A DNA stretch of 64,000 bases from Trissonchulus latispiculum (lineage: Eukaryota > Nematoda > Enoplea > Enoplida > Ironidae). Positions within the stretch are counted from its first letter, which is position 1; the number at the start of each line of letters is the position of its first letter. The stretch spans positions 1-64,000 of the forward strand of contig JASAND010013270.1 in the NCBI GenBank assembly GCA_030248195.1. The letters are read 5' to 3'. The notes under the pieces are model-generated. The model searched no databases. It saw only the letters and a list, made by a program, of their open reading frames with translations, and had not been told where the DNA came from. Positions 33,074 to 50,651 of this stretch are shown here, piece after piece. The translations under genes and the position numbers were made by a program.

Positions 33074-33589
33074 TCAGCAGAACGGTTCGCCAGGCGTTCC
33101 ACCGCAACCTGCGGGGCAGCCTCCCGATCTCTCGTGGCAAGTTTGGCGGACCGGGCCATCGCAGGGACGGTCGTCCACTTTGCAACAGACTTCGGATCGG
33201 CGACAGTCCTTGCAACTCCGACACTGACTCGGATCCCGGACACAGGGCGACTCCTTGTCCTCCGGGTTGCCTCGTCGGTAGCCCAGATCGCAGAGACACT
33301 GCTTGTACGCCTCTTCCACAATCATTCGACCGTCGGGGCTGCGACAGCTTTCTCGTCGTCTGCACTCACTGTTGAGCTCGCAGGCCCGTTCCGCTTCGAC
33401 GCAACGCGATTCTCGGTAGTCGAATCGATAGCCCGCTTCGCAGGCGCAGACCCGGTCGCCTGTTTCCTGCGAAGCGATGCATCGACTGTGAGCGCTGTGC
33501 TGGGAGCAATCGCTGTCGCTCGCACAGGGCTCGTAGTACCAACCGGAGCAGCAGGAAAATAGAAAACTGGCGATAATTAGATACCTCAT
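33074..33589 (-). CDS. Secreted cysteine-rich protein, EB-module-like (minus family, copy 3)
   Basis: This is a 171-residue paralogue with signal peptide MRYLIIASFLFSCCSG and identical cysteine spacing; one region (RRGNPEDKESP) resembles the plus family more than the other minus copies do. The minus-strand acceptor CCTATTTCAG is 20 nt upstream of the ATG. The divergent partner is at 37,299. Confidence 0.8.
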   Translation of the reverse strand: MRYLIIASFLFSCCSGWYYEPCASDSDCSQHSAHSRCIASQETGDRVCACEAGYRFDYRESRCVEAERACELNSECRRRESCRSPDGRMIVEEAYKQCLCDLGYRRGNPEDKESPCVRDPSQCRSCKDCRRSEVCCKVDDRPCDGPVRQTCHERSGGCPAGCGGTPGEPFC

Positions 33590-34766
33590 TTTAATGGCGA
33601 CGAATAAGTCTGAAATAGGAAAATAGAGTAGATTAGAAAATATTTAAAGAACAACGATTAAGCACGAGATGAGAATTATTTTTATTGGAGGGATCTGCAG
33701 TTAGAAAATCTTAGAGCCTTTCCGAGTAAGAGTGGAGTATGTAGGGTAGAATGAGTAACCCTTTTAACTCGTTTAAATATCTAGTCTTTGTAGCGAAAAG
33801 TTTCAGAGATAATCCTAGATGCATACCTTCTAATGTTAAAAGAGTATACTGATGTACCCTGAATATCAATTACTCAGTTCGCATGAAATGTTTACAATTA
33901 ACTGCCGCGCTGACAATTACACAAAGGATTCCAATTTACACAAGAGAACTTTTGCTTTGTCTTGGTTAAAACCAGAAAAGTTTGACTAAAACCTGTGTTC
34001 ACTGTCAAGCCCACGCTGAGCAGACAAAAAATTGCAGAGCAATTTCTCAGCGACAGCAATTTTTTTGTGACTTAAAATGTCTAAGTTAATTTATTGTTTA
34101 AAATTCTGCATGAAATGAAGCAAATAAATCAGTTTCCAATCTCCTGGACGAAACATTATTGGAAACCTGCAGTACTTTTTACTGTATCAAAATGTTATGG
34201 TCAAAGATTTAAGCATTTATATAACGTAATTGTTGAACTGAAATTCTGAGTTGAGCCAATTGTTGCAAATGAAACAATTGGCTTAACTGTAAACCATAAG
34301 ATCACAAACTCTATAAGAGTCTGCAGAATTTGACCCTCAGTCCAAAAGCCTAAACCGAATCAACCGATTAAAATCAAATCTCCGAGCACGCTCTACTATC
34401 AGAAAAATTTTGTTCGAAATAAATAGCCATTTTCATAATCCATTTAAATGAAATGCAGACGAGATGAGAATTCTCTACAGCTGAGCTCAGTCACAACAGT
34501 ATTAACAAACAAAGTTTTCATAAAATGTTTTGTCGTCAACGTAAAGCTGAATGTCAACAAAATGAACAAATCCATGAGCTGTGAGTTGACGATATTCAAA
34601 TGATTTTAATCCCCTAGAATGGATGAGAATGCAAAACAGCACAGGAATCCATATCCTCTTAAATGAAACCGAGGAATGTGATTAGGAAACAAAAAATAAG
34701 TGTAAAAATAAATAAATCTCAATTTAGTGTCGCATAACTACGTCCTATCAAGAATTAATGACATAT
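33590..34766. other. Spacer beside minus-family gene, unit 3
   Basis: The conserved spacer carries the uninterrupted site (AAAACCAGAAAAG near 33,970) into which the unit 2 foldback element inserted. At its right end the TATATAA of units 1 and 2 is replaced by ACATATGAG. Confidence 0.4.
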
Positions 34767-35081
34767 GAGTGTGACAGCAGGCAAGCTTTCTGTTTCTCTA
34801 TATCAACAAACGCCAATATACGCACATTTACGCGCATCGACGCGCGACGACGCTTCCAGGAGTAGCACGGCACCACGGCGTGATGCTACGTCGACGCTCC
34901 AAATGTAACATGGTGGTTTAGCGCGTTGACGCTACGACGTGCGTCTAGAGGCTTCGGCGACTATGAAATCACCATTAAAACGCAAATTTCTTTGAACTGA
35001 ACATACACATTCGTAGAGGGGTCAGCGGATAGCGAACAGAGCATGTACCTAGAGCTGATAACAGAGAGCTGTCACACACTC
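34767..35081. mobile_element. Small inverted-repeat element, unit 3 (longer variant)
   Basis: The ends match those of the other units, but the interior is longer and diverged, including an extra segment around 34,960-35,040. Confidence 0.4.
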
Positions 35082-35579
35082 AATCTTTCAGAACAAAAAT
35101 TGGCAGAGATTAAGACTCGTTGGACACGAGACTACTTTTAAAGCACCAGTGTCAAGTCAAATCAACACTAACTTTACGGTGTTGTTTGAAAAAATATAAT
35201 CGAAAGGAGGCTTAACTACTACTGGTTTGTGGCAATTGCAATGTAATGTGAGCAATCATTAATTGCAGATCAACGGATCTGTAAACCGGGGATTGATAAA
35301 CGGAAACGCAATTGTCAAACGAGCTAACTAACTAACTGCTGCTTATTGCGTTTTGCAATTTTAGATAATAACTGGGTTGTTTGAAATTTCGCCTGACTCA
35401 TTCAAAATATTGCTTAATAGGCCACCAGAACTGGAATTCGAAATCCCACAAGTTTCAATGACATCAGTATTCATGCCGTACGACTCAACTTGTTGTTTGC
35501 AAGACTTTTTCTCCGTTTTTGTGATTTCAGAAAAAACCTGAAAACTCCACCAATATTCACCGTCTGACGACAAAATAAA

Positions 35580-36100
35580 TTATACAACTCTTTTGCACTT
35601 TTACTGTGTAAAGACTGTGCATATAAATCAGATAATGCACAGTGCAGCGTGCGTATAACTAAGTTATACGCACGCTTCACGATGGGAGGCCTGACCCTAA
35701 TCTATGTTGCTGAAGCATACAGTTCACTGCATGCTTCAGCAATGTGTACAGCAGAGCTCCAACCTAGACAGCTCTGCTGCACACCAAAAAATAGGCCTCC
35801 CAGCCGTGGCAAGCATGAGATTTCTGCCACATTACATTAAAATTTGTCTAGACATATCTGTCAGCTGCAACATAAACGAGTAAGGTTTCATCAATTAAGG
35901 ATAGGCTTAATCGTTGTATAAGTACTTTACAACACACCTTAGCGCTGTTCACTAATTTCTTGTGCGCACGTCGCATGGGAAGCCCTCGTGCGTGGCACTC
36001 GTGCGCTTCGCGCACTCGTGCCCCACACTCGGAGCTTCCCACACGGCGTGCGTATAAATCAGTGAATGCACGCAAAGGTGTGCTATAAAGTATACTTTTT
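35580..36100. mobile_element. Palindrome-rich insertion found only in unit 3
   Basis: Relative to units 1 and 2, about 520 bp is inserted. It holds a 14-bp stem AGCGTGCGTATAAC/GTTATACGCACGCT (35,646-35,676). It also has an outer stem GGGAGGCCT/AGGCCTCCC (35,684-35,692 and 35,793-35,801) enclosing two 10-bp hairpins at 35,709-35,740 and 35,749-35,779. A second hairpin cluster with arms GGGAAGC/GCTTCCC lies at about 35,977-36,045. TATAC occurs near both ends. No protein is recognised. Confidence 0.6.
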
Positions 36101-36830
36101 GTGGCACAAACAAGGTTTGCACTAATTCAGAAGCAGTGCTCGCCCAGTCCGGAATGCGTAGGAGATTCAGAAGAAATAAAGACAGATTGCATAATTTGCA
36201 GTTCAGTCGTTGCACTTGTATTCCTGTTTTGCAATTGTGCGGTTTTTTACACACAAAAGTTGTCGACTTTTGCTACAGTCTAAGTTTGCTTAAACTCTTT
36301 GTAAAGTTATTGTTGTCAGATTCTGTGTTTTGTAATATGCAATTTTATAGGATTTCCAACATAAGATAGGGTCGGATCCTGGGGGGGGGCTTGTCCCAAG
36401 ACAATTCTGAGGGGGCTTGTACCTTGAACCGAAATTTTCGAGGGGGCTTATACCACAAGCATAAATTAACGCTAATAGTAATATAAACTCAAAATTTTTA
36501 AAGAAATTGAAGAATATTGCCAATTTTTAGAAAAAAATTCAAAATTTTGATCGATTTTTTGGAAAAAATATGAAATTTTAGCAAAAAATTCCGGCGAAGC
36601 CGGAAATTATTTGGAATTTTGGTGCGAATACCTACTTTTTTCCGGACATTTCTGCTTAGCCCTTGCCCAATTTTTCCTTATCCCTTGGCCCTGGCGGCGA
36701 TAGGGCTTGTAGCTTGTCCGGGCTTGGCGGGGGCTTGAACCCCCCCATACCCCCCCGTGTCAACCTATGGTTTCCTACGTCAGAACCATGCCTATCTGCA
36801 GAAAATTTAAATTGATGAACTCTAAATTAG
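36101..36830. other. Spacer and G-rich repeat, unit 3
   Basis: The conserved spacer continues after the insertion; the GGGGGCTTGTACC-type repeat is at 36,370-36,770. No gene is seen. Confidence 0.4.
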
Positions 36831-36898
36831 ATTTTGCTGGATTCGAACCAACGACTTGCAGATATCAAGTCATACGTACTACCACGCAGCCATTTCCA
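36831..36898 (-). pseudogene. tRNA-like sequence, unit 3
   Basis: This is the third copy of the tRNA fossil, with box A, anticodon-like hairpin and box B as at 11,224. Confidence 0.45.
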
Positions 36899-37298
36899 GG
36901 AACCTGATTTCACTTTCAGATTTCATTTAGCGAAACTTTTCAGTAACCAGTCAAGTTGGCGCGCGCATGAATGAGATAATTTTGGCACCAAATTCGACAT
37001 TATTATTTCTGAATTCATAAGTGTAGAATATGATATTCAATAAAATATAAAGCATGAAGGTTTTCGTACCAGGTATACAGTTATGATAAGCTGATTAAAG
37101 TATATGTTAGTGAAAATACTTTATTGGCGACAAGGGTGGGATTAGAAGTATTCCACTAACTTTTACTTTAATAAGGTTGTTATGTGTTGAGTTTTAGCAT
37201 GTCCTGTACCCAAACATTGTACATAACAACAGTGATCACTGAACCTTGCAAACAACTCATTAATTTTTTCCATATTTTTCAGATCAAGCCTTTAAATT
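36899..37298 (+). promoter_or_regulatory. 5' flank and splice acceptor of plus-family gene, copy 3
   Basis: This AT-rich flank ends with acceptor CCATATTTTTCAG 16 bases before the ATG, nearly identical to unit 2. Confidence 0.4.
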
Positions 37299-37856
37299 AT
37301 GCATTCCCTGATGCTGTTTGTTGCTCTATTTATTGCCAGCGCGTGTGCCGCAAACACAGCAACCGCCAACAACTACTGGTACTACTCCGATTGCGGGCGA
37401 GATCGAGACTGTCGTCGATTCGACAAGAACGCTCGATGCGTCGCCAAACAGAACACGGGTCAGGTCGGGGCCAGCGGGTGCGCCTGCAATCCCGGCTATC
37501 GATACGATCAGCGCGAGAATCGCTGCATCGCGGCTCCGCAGGCCTGCGAGTTTGACAGCGAGTGCAGCAGCGATCTGGAGCGATGTCGATATCCGGATGG
37601 ACTCCGACTCCCTCAGGAGGCCTACAAACAGTGTCTCTGCGAGTTGGGGTACACCCGGGAGGACCCGGAGAACAAACTGTCCCCCTGCGTTCGGGACCCC
37701 AACCAGTGCATCGGTTCTGGGGACTGTCCGCCGGGCCAGTTCTGCTGCAAACAGGATTGGCGACCCTGCGACGGAGGAATCAGCCAAACCTGTCATCCGA
37801 TCAGCGAAGGATGTCCCAAAGGATGTGGTGTTATCGACTCCGAACTTGTCTGCTAA
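37299..37856 (+). CDS. Secreted cysteine-rich protein, EB-module-like (plus family, copy 3)
   Basis: The 185-residue protein matches copy 1 closely, including the RYPDGLRLPQEAYKQ loop, although its flanks match copy 2. This mosaic pattern suggests gene conversion between units. The signal peptide and 21 mature cysteines are conserved. The 3' flank differs from copies 1 and 2 after the stop codon: no SINE, and poly(A) signal AATAAA at 37,890-37,895. The triplication ends here. Confidence 0.82.
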   Translation: MHSLMLFVALFIASACAANTATANNYWYYSDCGRDRDCRRFDKNARCVAKQNTGQVGASGCACNPGYRYDQRENRCIAAPQACEFDSECSSDLERCRYPDGLRLPQEAYKQCLCELGYTREDPENKLSPCVRDPNQCIGSGDCPPGQFCCKQDWRPCDGGISQTCHPISEGCPKGCGVIDSELVC

Positions 37857-37889
37857 AAGTGTAGTCTTTGAGTAATGTAGCATTTGCAA

Positions 37890-38424
37890 AATAAAGAGTT
37901 TACAATCGCTTTTCTGTGTCTGTCCCTCTAGGACTGTATTCTAAATGTGGATTTCCAAATGTGAAGAAATACAGTAACAGATAAAATCAAATTAATATAT
38001 ACAGGATGTTATGGTTTTCAGTAGATTCTTAAGTTTTGCGAGTGTGACATTTTCAAAAAGATGTGTAACGTAACTTACAGAATTACTGAAATTATTAGTT
38101 GTTACTGACAATCGCATATTCTTAATGATTGTCGTTTTTTCATTCCCCCTCCTGCACAAAATATTGCGTCAAAAAATTGAAAACTTCTTAACTAGGACAA
38201 AGCGTAGGGTTCTATATCCGAGACATTAGCCTGAATTTGCCATATACAGAAATAACAGGAGCTGACTTGCATTTAAATTTCTGAATTTGCCAATACTTGC
38301 TGTAGGTTCTATTTTTTCTGCATTTTCTTTCTAATTCTAATTTTGTTTTTCTCGCATGGCCTTAGATTTTTGGACTTGTTCACAAAAATTGGTCATATCA
38401 GCTAGTATTCCAACTGCCCTTTAA
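37890..38424. other. Unique sequence after triplication
   Basis: No gene or repeat is recognised apart from CCAACTGCCCTTTAA next to the following element, which resembles the CCCAACTGCCC motif of H1 bodies. Confidence 0.3.
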
Positions 38425-39036
38425 CCCTTTCCCGCATGAGGGTTCGCAAATTCAGCAGTGACAAATGACCGATTTCACAATTTTGGCTGCCGTTTTTTAC
38501 TGGGAGCAGCTAGAGAGATGAGACTGCCACCAATCGATAGAGAATTAATTCCGCTACATTTTATAATTTAGGTTTGAAGGGTCCCCGATGCACCTAGAAA
38601 AAGTTAGAAGCCATCAAATTCGAGCAAAGTTGAAATTTCCCCCAAACTGTCACTTCTGATAATGGACAAAGCTGGTTGCAGCTGTTGCGATTTCTGTAGC
38701 AGCAAAATGAGACCTAGCCCAAATAAATCTACGAGACAGCCTCTATAATTTGGATCGAGTGTCATTTCTGCAAGCATTTTGAAGCCAGCTCCAGAAATCT
38801 CCCAATTAAATACCCAAACATGGTACAGTTTTGGTCAAACTTTCGCATTTATCTTAAGGCTGTAGATACAAAAGGACAGAAAATAGTTTAGAGATATTCT
38901 TTCAGGATGTTGCGGACGTGCGTTGGATAAAAAGGCACCGGAGATCTGGCATTGGCCGGACTAACATTTTTTGCACTGACCACAACCCGTCCATTTTTAC
39001 CCCTGTTACAGATTTGTAACGTTATGCGGGAAAGGG
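38425..39036. mobile_element. TTAA-flanked TIR element (piggyBac-like MITE)
   Basis: Termini CCCTTTCCCGCAT and ATGCGGGAAAGGG are perfect 13-bp inverses, flanked by TTAA at 38,421-38,424 and 39,037-39,040. CCC-starting ends plus TTAA duplication are typical of piggyBac elements. It has 612 bp and no coding capacity. Confidence 0.8.
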
Positions 39037-39040
39037 TTAA

Positions 39041-39610
39041 AACCAGTACGAACCGATTATTCAATTAATTGTAGTACTCGATATGTAGTACACCTACAAA
39101 CGTATGTGGCTGAGTTACTCCCTCACGACAAGGGAAATTCCTTGATTCACTTTTTGGATAAAACGATTTCGCCTTAAAAAGCTGCCTTTTCAGTCAATTT
39201 GCGGACATTTCCTCTCTTTTTCGATTCAATAATTCAGCAGGATAGCGCCCAAACCTTTATCAAGAATTTCGTCAAAATCACCTTGGCAACTTAGTATAGG
39301 AAGTATCCTGGGGAAAATTACCTTTGCGTTTCTTGAGACGGGCATGGTTTGGTATTATTAATTCATTTCATAAGTCATCATCTTTTATTGCATATTAAGG
39401 TTCTGTGATATTCCTGTCCACGTCCTGGAAAAGTCGCACAGAATAAGAGTGAAGCGTTGAAAATTTTGATTATATTCGTTTAAATTTAGAGTATATATTA
39501 GTTTTTCATCTCTAGTAGCCGAATTATTAAGATATGCTCCAGACATACTTGCTTATAAGCGTTTATGATGTCTCATAAGCACGTTCCTCTTTATCAAACC
39601 TAAAGAAACA
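39041..39610. other. Upstream flank of receptor gene
   Basis: This AT-rich stretch has no repeat or gene recognised. It could contain an upstream exon with a signal peptide for the receptor, but none could be supported. Confidence 0.3.
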
Positions 39611-41272
39611 ATGGATATTCGAAGACCAATTCGAGCAGTTTTCCAACTGGAGCCGCCCTTTACAAATCCCTGCATTCTCAGCCACAATTGTTCCCTGCTC
39701 CAGGGTGGACTGAACTTTGACATATTCGATGCGGTGATGGGACGGCTGGGACTTGACTACGTGCTGGTCCCGGCGCGCCATGACTCCACGGGTTGGCGTG
39801 ACGAGAATGGGACCTGGCACGGAATAATTGGACAGATCAGATCAGGAGAGGCAGACATGTCGGCGTCCCTGATCGCGATCCGACCAGATCGCATGGCCGG
39901 AGCTGAGTTCAGTCAGCCGGCCTCGTCTGTTCACTATGGATTCCTTGTTCAGAATCCGGGTAAGACTTGCGACGAAACAGCTGTGAACTGTACATGTCCT
40001 GTGAACTACTGAGTTTATAATAGGAAGAGTAAGACACTTAGCGCTTCTTAATGTATCAAGTCTGCAATATGCTCGAAACATGGTCGAATCATGGGGGGGG
40101 CAATGTGTAAACATACTCAAGCTTAGAGTAAAGACGAAGAACAATCTGTTTATACTGAGTTCTGCTCCAGAGGGATAGAACAACGGCACTTTTCTGTTAT
40201 AGGCGAAGAAAACTTTAACAACGCCTCCTTCCTTTCGAGGCCTTGGGATAGCACAGTGTGGAGCTACTTTCTGATCTCAAATATCCTGGTAATTTGTCTT
40301 GGGTCATTGATCCGGCATTGGCTCAGCAGTCAACCGCTGGACATACTCGACTCCATCAACAAGGCAACCATGCACTTCACTCGTGTCATTTGGCGGCAAA
40401 CGTGCTTTGACGGTTCGAAATTCCACAGCTATAGGGTTCTACTGGTCATCTGGGAATTCGCTCTGTTTTTCCTGATGAATTTCTACCAGGCATCGCTGTT
40501 CGCATCGTTGATCGTTAGGACAAAACCGATTACACCCTTTCGCACACTGGACGAGTTGATAAGTTTGATCAAAGCTAAGGACAAAACGCTAATCGCATGG
40601 AAAGACGACATGCCGAGTTTCGTGCAGACCCTTGGCGCCGATACCCTAGAAAAGGACGACCAACGTTTGGTCAAACTCGTCTCGGGTCTGAGAATTCATG
40701 GACCGTTCATTGTTGATACAAGGGAAGAAATGTTGCAACTAATTGCAGCAAACAGTTCCTATGTCGCCTACGACTCAACATACAAACTGTCCTATTGGTC
40801 AGCAAACTTTTGTAACCTAACCGTCCTACAGGACGAGTCAACCTTCCCACAGTGGTTGAGTTTCGCTTTTCCACCGCGGAGCAAACTGGCAAAGTATGTC
40901 AGTCAGGTGATGAATCCACAGGACCAAACCATTCACCAGTTCGTTCAGGAACTCTACCAGATCTATTCGGCGAAAACACAGTGTCAGAAGGCGGCAACGA
41001 AAACCGGAAAGGGTCTGAGCTTAAAGAAGGTAATGGGCGCGTCCCAGCTGTGGTTTGCTGGTATGATTTCGGGGATATTTGTTATGGTATTTGAGGTGTG
41101 CTGTCACTACAATTGTCGATCCAATAATGCCTATCGGCTTTCGTCGGCAATGCGAGCAAAGCAGAGCCTAGATGGAAGTGTCAAGAAGACGATCAGTGCA
41201 CATGGACATGCACGAAACAGTCATTCGTTTCAGCACAGCTGCCATGAGTATATGATTTCTGAAGCTTTGTGA
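39611..41272 (+). CDS. Ionotropic glutamate receptor-like (IR/iGluR) subunit, two exons
   Basis: Exons 39,611-39,959 and 40,203-41,272 are joined by a 243-bp GT..AG intron (donor GGTAAGA, acceptor TTCTGTTATAG); the frame is kept and gives 472 residues. Residues 1-116 form the S1 ligand-binding half, with GEADMS and a candidate ligand arginine at 94. Residues 136-157 are TM1, about 175-190 the pore loop and 194-221 TM2. Residues 224-389 form S2, with an acidic residue (Asp307) where glutamate receptors have Glu/Asp, and TM3 is at 398-417. The usual SYTANLAAF motif is replaced by a divergent sequence. There is no amino-terminal domain or signal peptide, so an upstream exon may be missing, or it is an IR-type short subunit. 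Predicted ligand-gated cation channel at the plasma membrane. AATAAA is at about 41,357. Confidence 0.85.
39960..40202 (+). other. Intron of receptor gene
   Basis: This is a 243-bp intron with GTAAGACTT donor and TTCTGTTATAG acceptor. Splicing joins the S1 half to the TM1-containing exon in frame; both sides are stopped without it. Confidence 0.8.
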
Positions 41273-41689
41273 CAACTTGTTTTATCTCTGAAACACATGA
41301 AATGGCATTTAGTGGTTACTGCCAGTCCTGGGCAAAGAATACATTTAAACACTATAATAAATCTGGCTGGCCCTGATAAGACGGCACACTTTGAGACACC
41401 ACTTACAAATAATAATCATAAATATTGAATTATTAAGGCTAGACTTTGCTATTTATTCTACGTTGGTGACTTAATTCTCATTCGAAGATCATTTTCTTAA
41501 TTACGTCTCGTCTGTCAGTTTGTTAAAGCTGTTTCCAGTGTCCACAAGGTTTACTCATTCAGTTCAAGGATTACGGACTAGGAATAGGCTGTACATAAAG
41601 TAGGCTTCGCCAAATGTTGCTCAAAATTTTGGCCAATTCCAGCTCGAATAAATCAAATTTTATTTTCTGCCTTAAGTTCGTGCGGAAAA

Positions 41690-41936
41690 GGGCTTGGACA
41701 TGTAGCGCTTCTACCACGGCTGGTGGACCAAGAAGAAACCAAGGACAAACCCAAGACGGGAGGCGTCAGGCACCCTCGTAACCATCAAGCCAGGACCTAG
41801 AAGAGAAAAGGGAAGAGGGAGGTTCCGCTTTTCACTCACCATTGAGAGTAAAGAATTGGCCCAACCGGGGTTCAAACCACGGCTCTTCTGATCCCGGGAC
41901 AGACGTGCTAACCCAAACCCACTATACCACAGGGCC
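41690..41936 (-). mobile_element. tRNA-derived SINE
   Basis: On the minus strand the head at 41,858-41,936 has box A GTGGTATAGTGG, a box-B-like GGTTTGAACCC and a short terminal pairing GGCCC/GGGCC. A non-tRNA body follows to the left. The anticodon region is not tRNA-like enough for a gene. The left end and target duplication could not be fixed. Confidence 0.55.
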
Positions 41937-42113
41937 ATCAGCTGAACTCCCATATCAGGCTTATCAATCCTTCCTATGCCTGCTTCCCTTACAATATGAA
42001 TAGTAAACAACATTTTATTGAGCATTGCAAAACCTCAGAACGTAGAATAAGGTCACAAGACCAATATGCAACCATACAATCAGTTATTTCTCTGCAACGT
42101 TGTATTTTATTTA

Positions 42114-44057
42114 GGGCATATTTCTTTAAAGATTAAAATGATTGGATTAAACGGATTAAAAAGCAGCCGGGTTAAAATTTTAATTTCTATTTCTTTAATG
42201 CAGGATTAAACGGATTAAAATAAACTCGTTTAATCGGACCATTTTTAATCCGCGGATTAAACGTGTTGATTTTAATCCATTTAATAAGCCATTAAAGAAA
42301 TAGCGATTAAAAATATTAATCCGCCAACTTTTAATCCGTTTAATCCGCGTAGCTGCACGAGGATTTAAAGTTAGTTGAAAATGCAGGCGGAGGATTAAAC
42401 GGATTAAAATTAATCTTTAAAGAAACAGCGACTAAGCAGGTCGGAGTAAAATTAACTCGTTGAGTATTTAATCCGAAGTGTGAATAAAGAAACAGGATTA
42501 GACTAAAATTTTAATCCTAGGTGCATTAAACAAATAGGATTAAATTTAAGGGGGGGGCTACGAACGGTTTTGCCCAACTTCTTCAGAGAGATCTACCTTT
42601 TGCCATATGATTAGCTAACATATCAAGGTTAAATAGTCCGTAGTGGGCATTATTATATCTAACACGCACGGATTCTGGCACTACGCCAAAGTTGAAATTT
42701 TGGTGCGAAAAGTGGGTTTTTTGAAAAAGCTTTTCTGAACTCTGGTGGATTAACGATTTGACCAATTCTGAAACTTTTTGCCACAAATGTTAACTGTTTC
42801 TTGTGCTAAATATTAAAAGTATTCCGGCTTTCGAGCGTTGCTTCCTTCTTTAGTTATAACAGCTCAAAGTTTGAAATTTTGCAAAAAGTTGCGAGGTGAC
42901 CGTGCGCCGTTTTCGATCTAATAAAATTGGCAGCCCCTAGCCTACCCCAGCTTTTTACCAGTTATTAGGCACTAATAGGGGCATACTGTCTGTGAGTTTC
43001 AAGGGCTTTGGTTTTCTGGTTAGTGTGCTAGCCAACTTTTCGTCAAGAAATAACCCTTATTTTTGGGCCTGAAAAGCTAGCTAAGCGCAGTAAAAATGGG
43101 GTCAAAAAATTTTTTGTCTCCGATTTTGCCGAAAAGGTGCTTACAGGGGTTATTTGACCTGCTGAATCAGAATATGAAATCCGTTTTTCGATATGACGCT
43201 TCCTTCGTTCAGTATGCGCTTACAACTGTCTTAGACCTTTTTGGAGCGATCGCCGTTCATACTTCGAGAAATCAATCTAGCATTTTTAAATATTGAAGCG
43301 AGGTTTAGTGACCTAAGCTGTCTGCACATCTTGGTACACTCACTGGCCTGTAATGCGCAAGGTTTCAGCCGATTCTGCCACAGTACTCTGGAGTAATTGA
43401 CTCACATCTTCGAAATGGCACCAAAAAACAGTGACAATATCGATAATGTCATCTAGCACTGCGAACGCAGGGATTAACGAAATCACGTCATTTTTACATA
43501 AGTTAAGACAGATACTTGGAGTATTAATCGGAGCAAAGTTGGGCTCCTTTGATAAACCACAGCTCATTAGACGTTAGTTAACCTCCACCCGTATAGACCT
43601 ACAACACCCAATTTTTCGCATTTTGATTGTATCGCGCAGAAAAGTATACACTGATCTAAGGATTATTTTACACGATATCAAAGCGCTATATGTTAGTACT
43701 ATTTCTGGAAAATTTGGGTACCGTACCTTGGCCATAGCGATCAGGGCGAGGCAAAGTTTCTGTACGTGTCATGCCGAGCTTTGGACCGACAACACCAACT
43801 TCTGATGGGTCCACAGGACGCTACGCTGCATCTAATTCTTTCAAACTTTAAACTATTTTACACTAAACCTAATACTATTATATGGCAAAAGATTAGCTAG
43901 CTTTTCCAACATTGAACTTTTAGTGAAATTCGTAGCCCCCCCCTTAATCCGTTTAACTCGTTTAACTCGCTGGATTAAATTTTAATCCGTTTGATCCGAG
44001 GTGCTGTTTCTTTAATAATTTTAATCTAATCCGTTTAATCTTTAAAGAAATAGGGCC
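42114..44057. mobile_element. Foldback TIR element with TTA target duplication (Harbinger-like)
   Basis: The ends GGGCATATTTCTTTAAAGAT and ATCTTTAAAGAAATAGGGCC are near-perfect inverses flanked by TTA (42,111-42,113 and 44,058-44,060). Subterminal sequence is made of GGATTAAACGGATTAAA motifs and their inverses. The centre is occupied by a second element (42,550-43,943). Three-base TWA duplications suit PIF/Harbinger elements. No transposase is seen. Confidence 0.75.
42550..43943. mobile_element. Nested TTAA-flanked TIR element
   Basis: Perfect 15-bp termini GGGGGGGGCTACGAA and TTCGTAGCCCCCCCC are flanked by TTAA (42,546-42,549 and 43,944-43,947). It lies inside the Harbinger-like element, so it is younger. 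Its interior contains GTCAAAAAATTTTTTGTCTC, a module also found in the hairpin-headed elements. No convincing coding sequence. Confidence 0.75.
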
Positions 44058-44101
44058 TTAGACAATTTCAAATAATTTGCAACCATTTGTACTAGCCAGC
44101 G

Positions 44102-50651
<6,550 letters not shown>

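Larger units (their letters stand above)
7850..37890. repeat. Tandem segmental triplication carrying paired Cys-rich genes
   Basis: Three units repeat the order minus-strand Cys-rich gene, spacer, plus-strand Cys-rich gene, with starts at 8,010/11,717, 22,047/26,440 and 33,074/37,299. Units 1 and 2 are followed by a nested repeat block; unit 3 is truncated after the plus-strand gene. Unit lengths are about 14.0 and 11.0 kb. The difference is mostly explained by collapse of the second repeat block. Unit-specific insertions show the units diverged after duplication. Confidence 0.85.
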
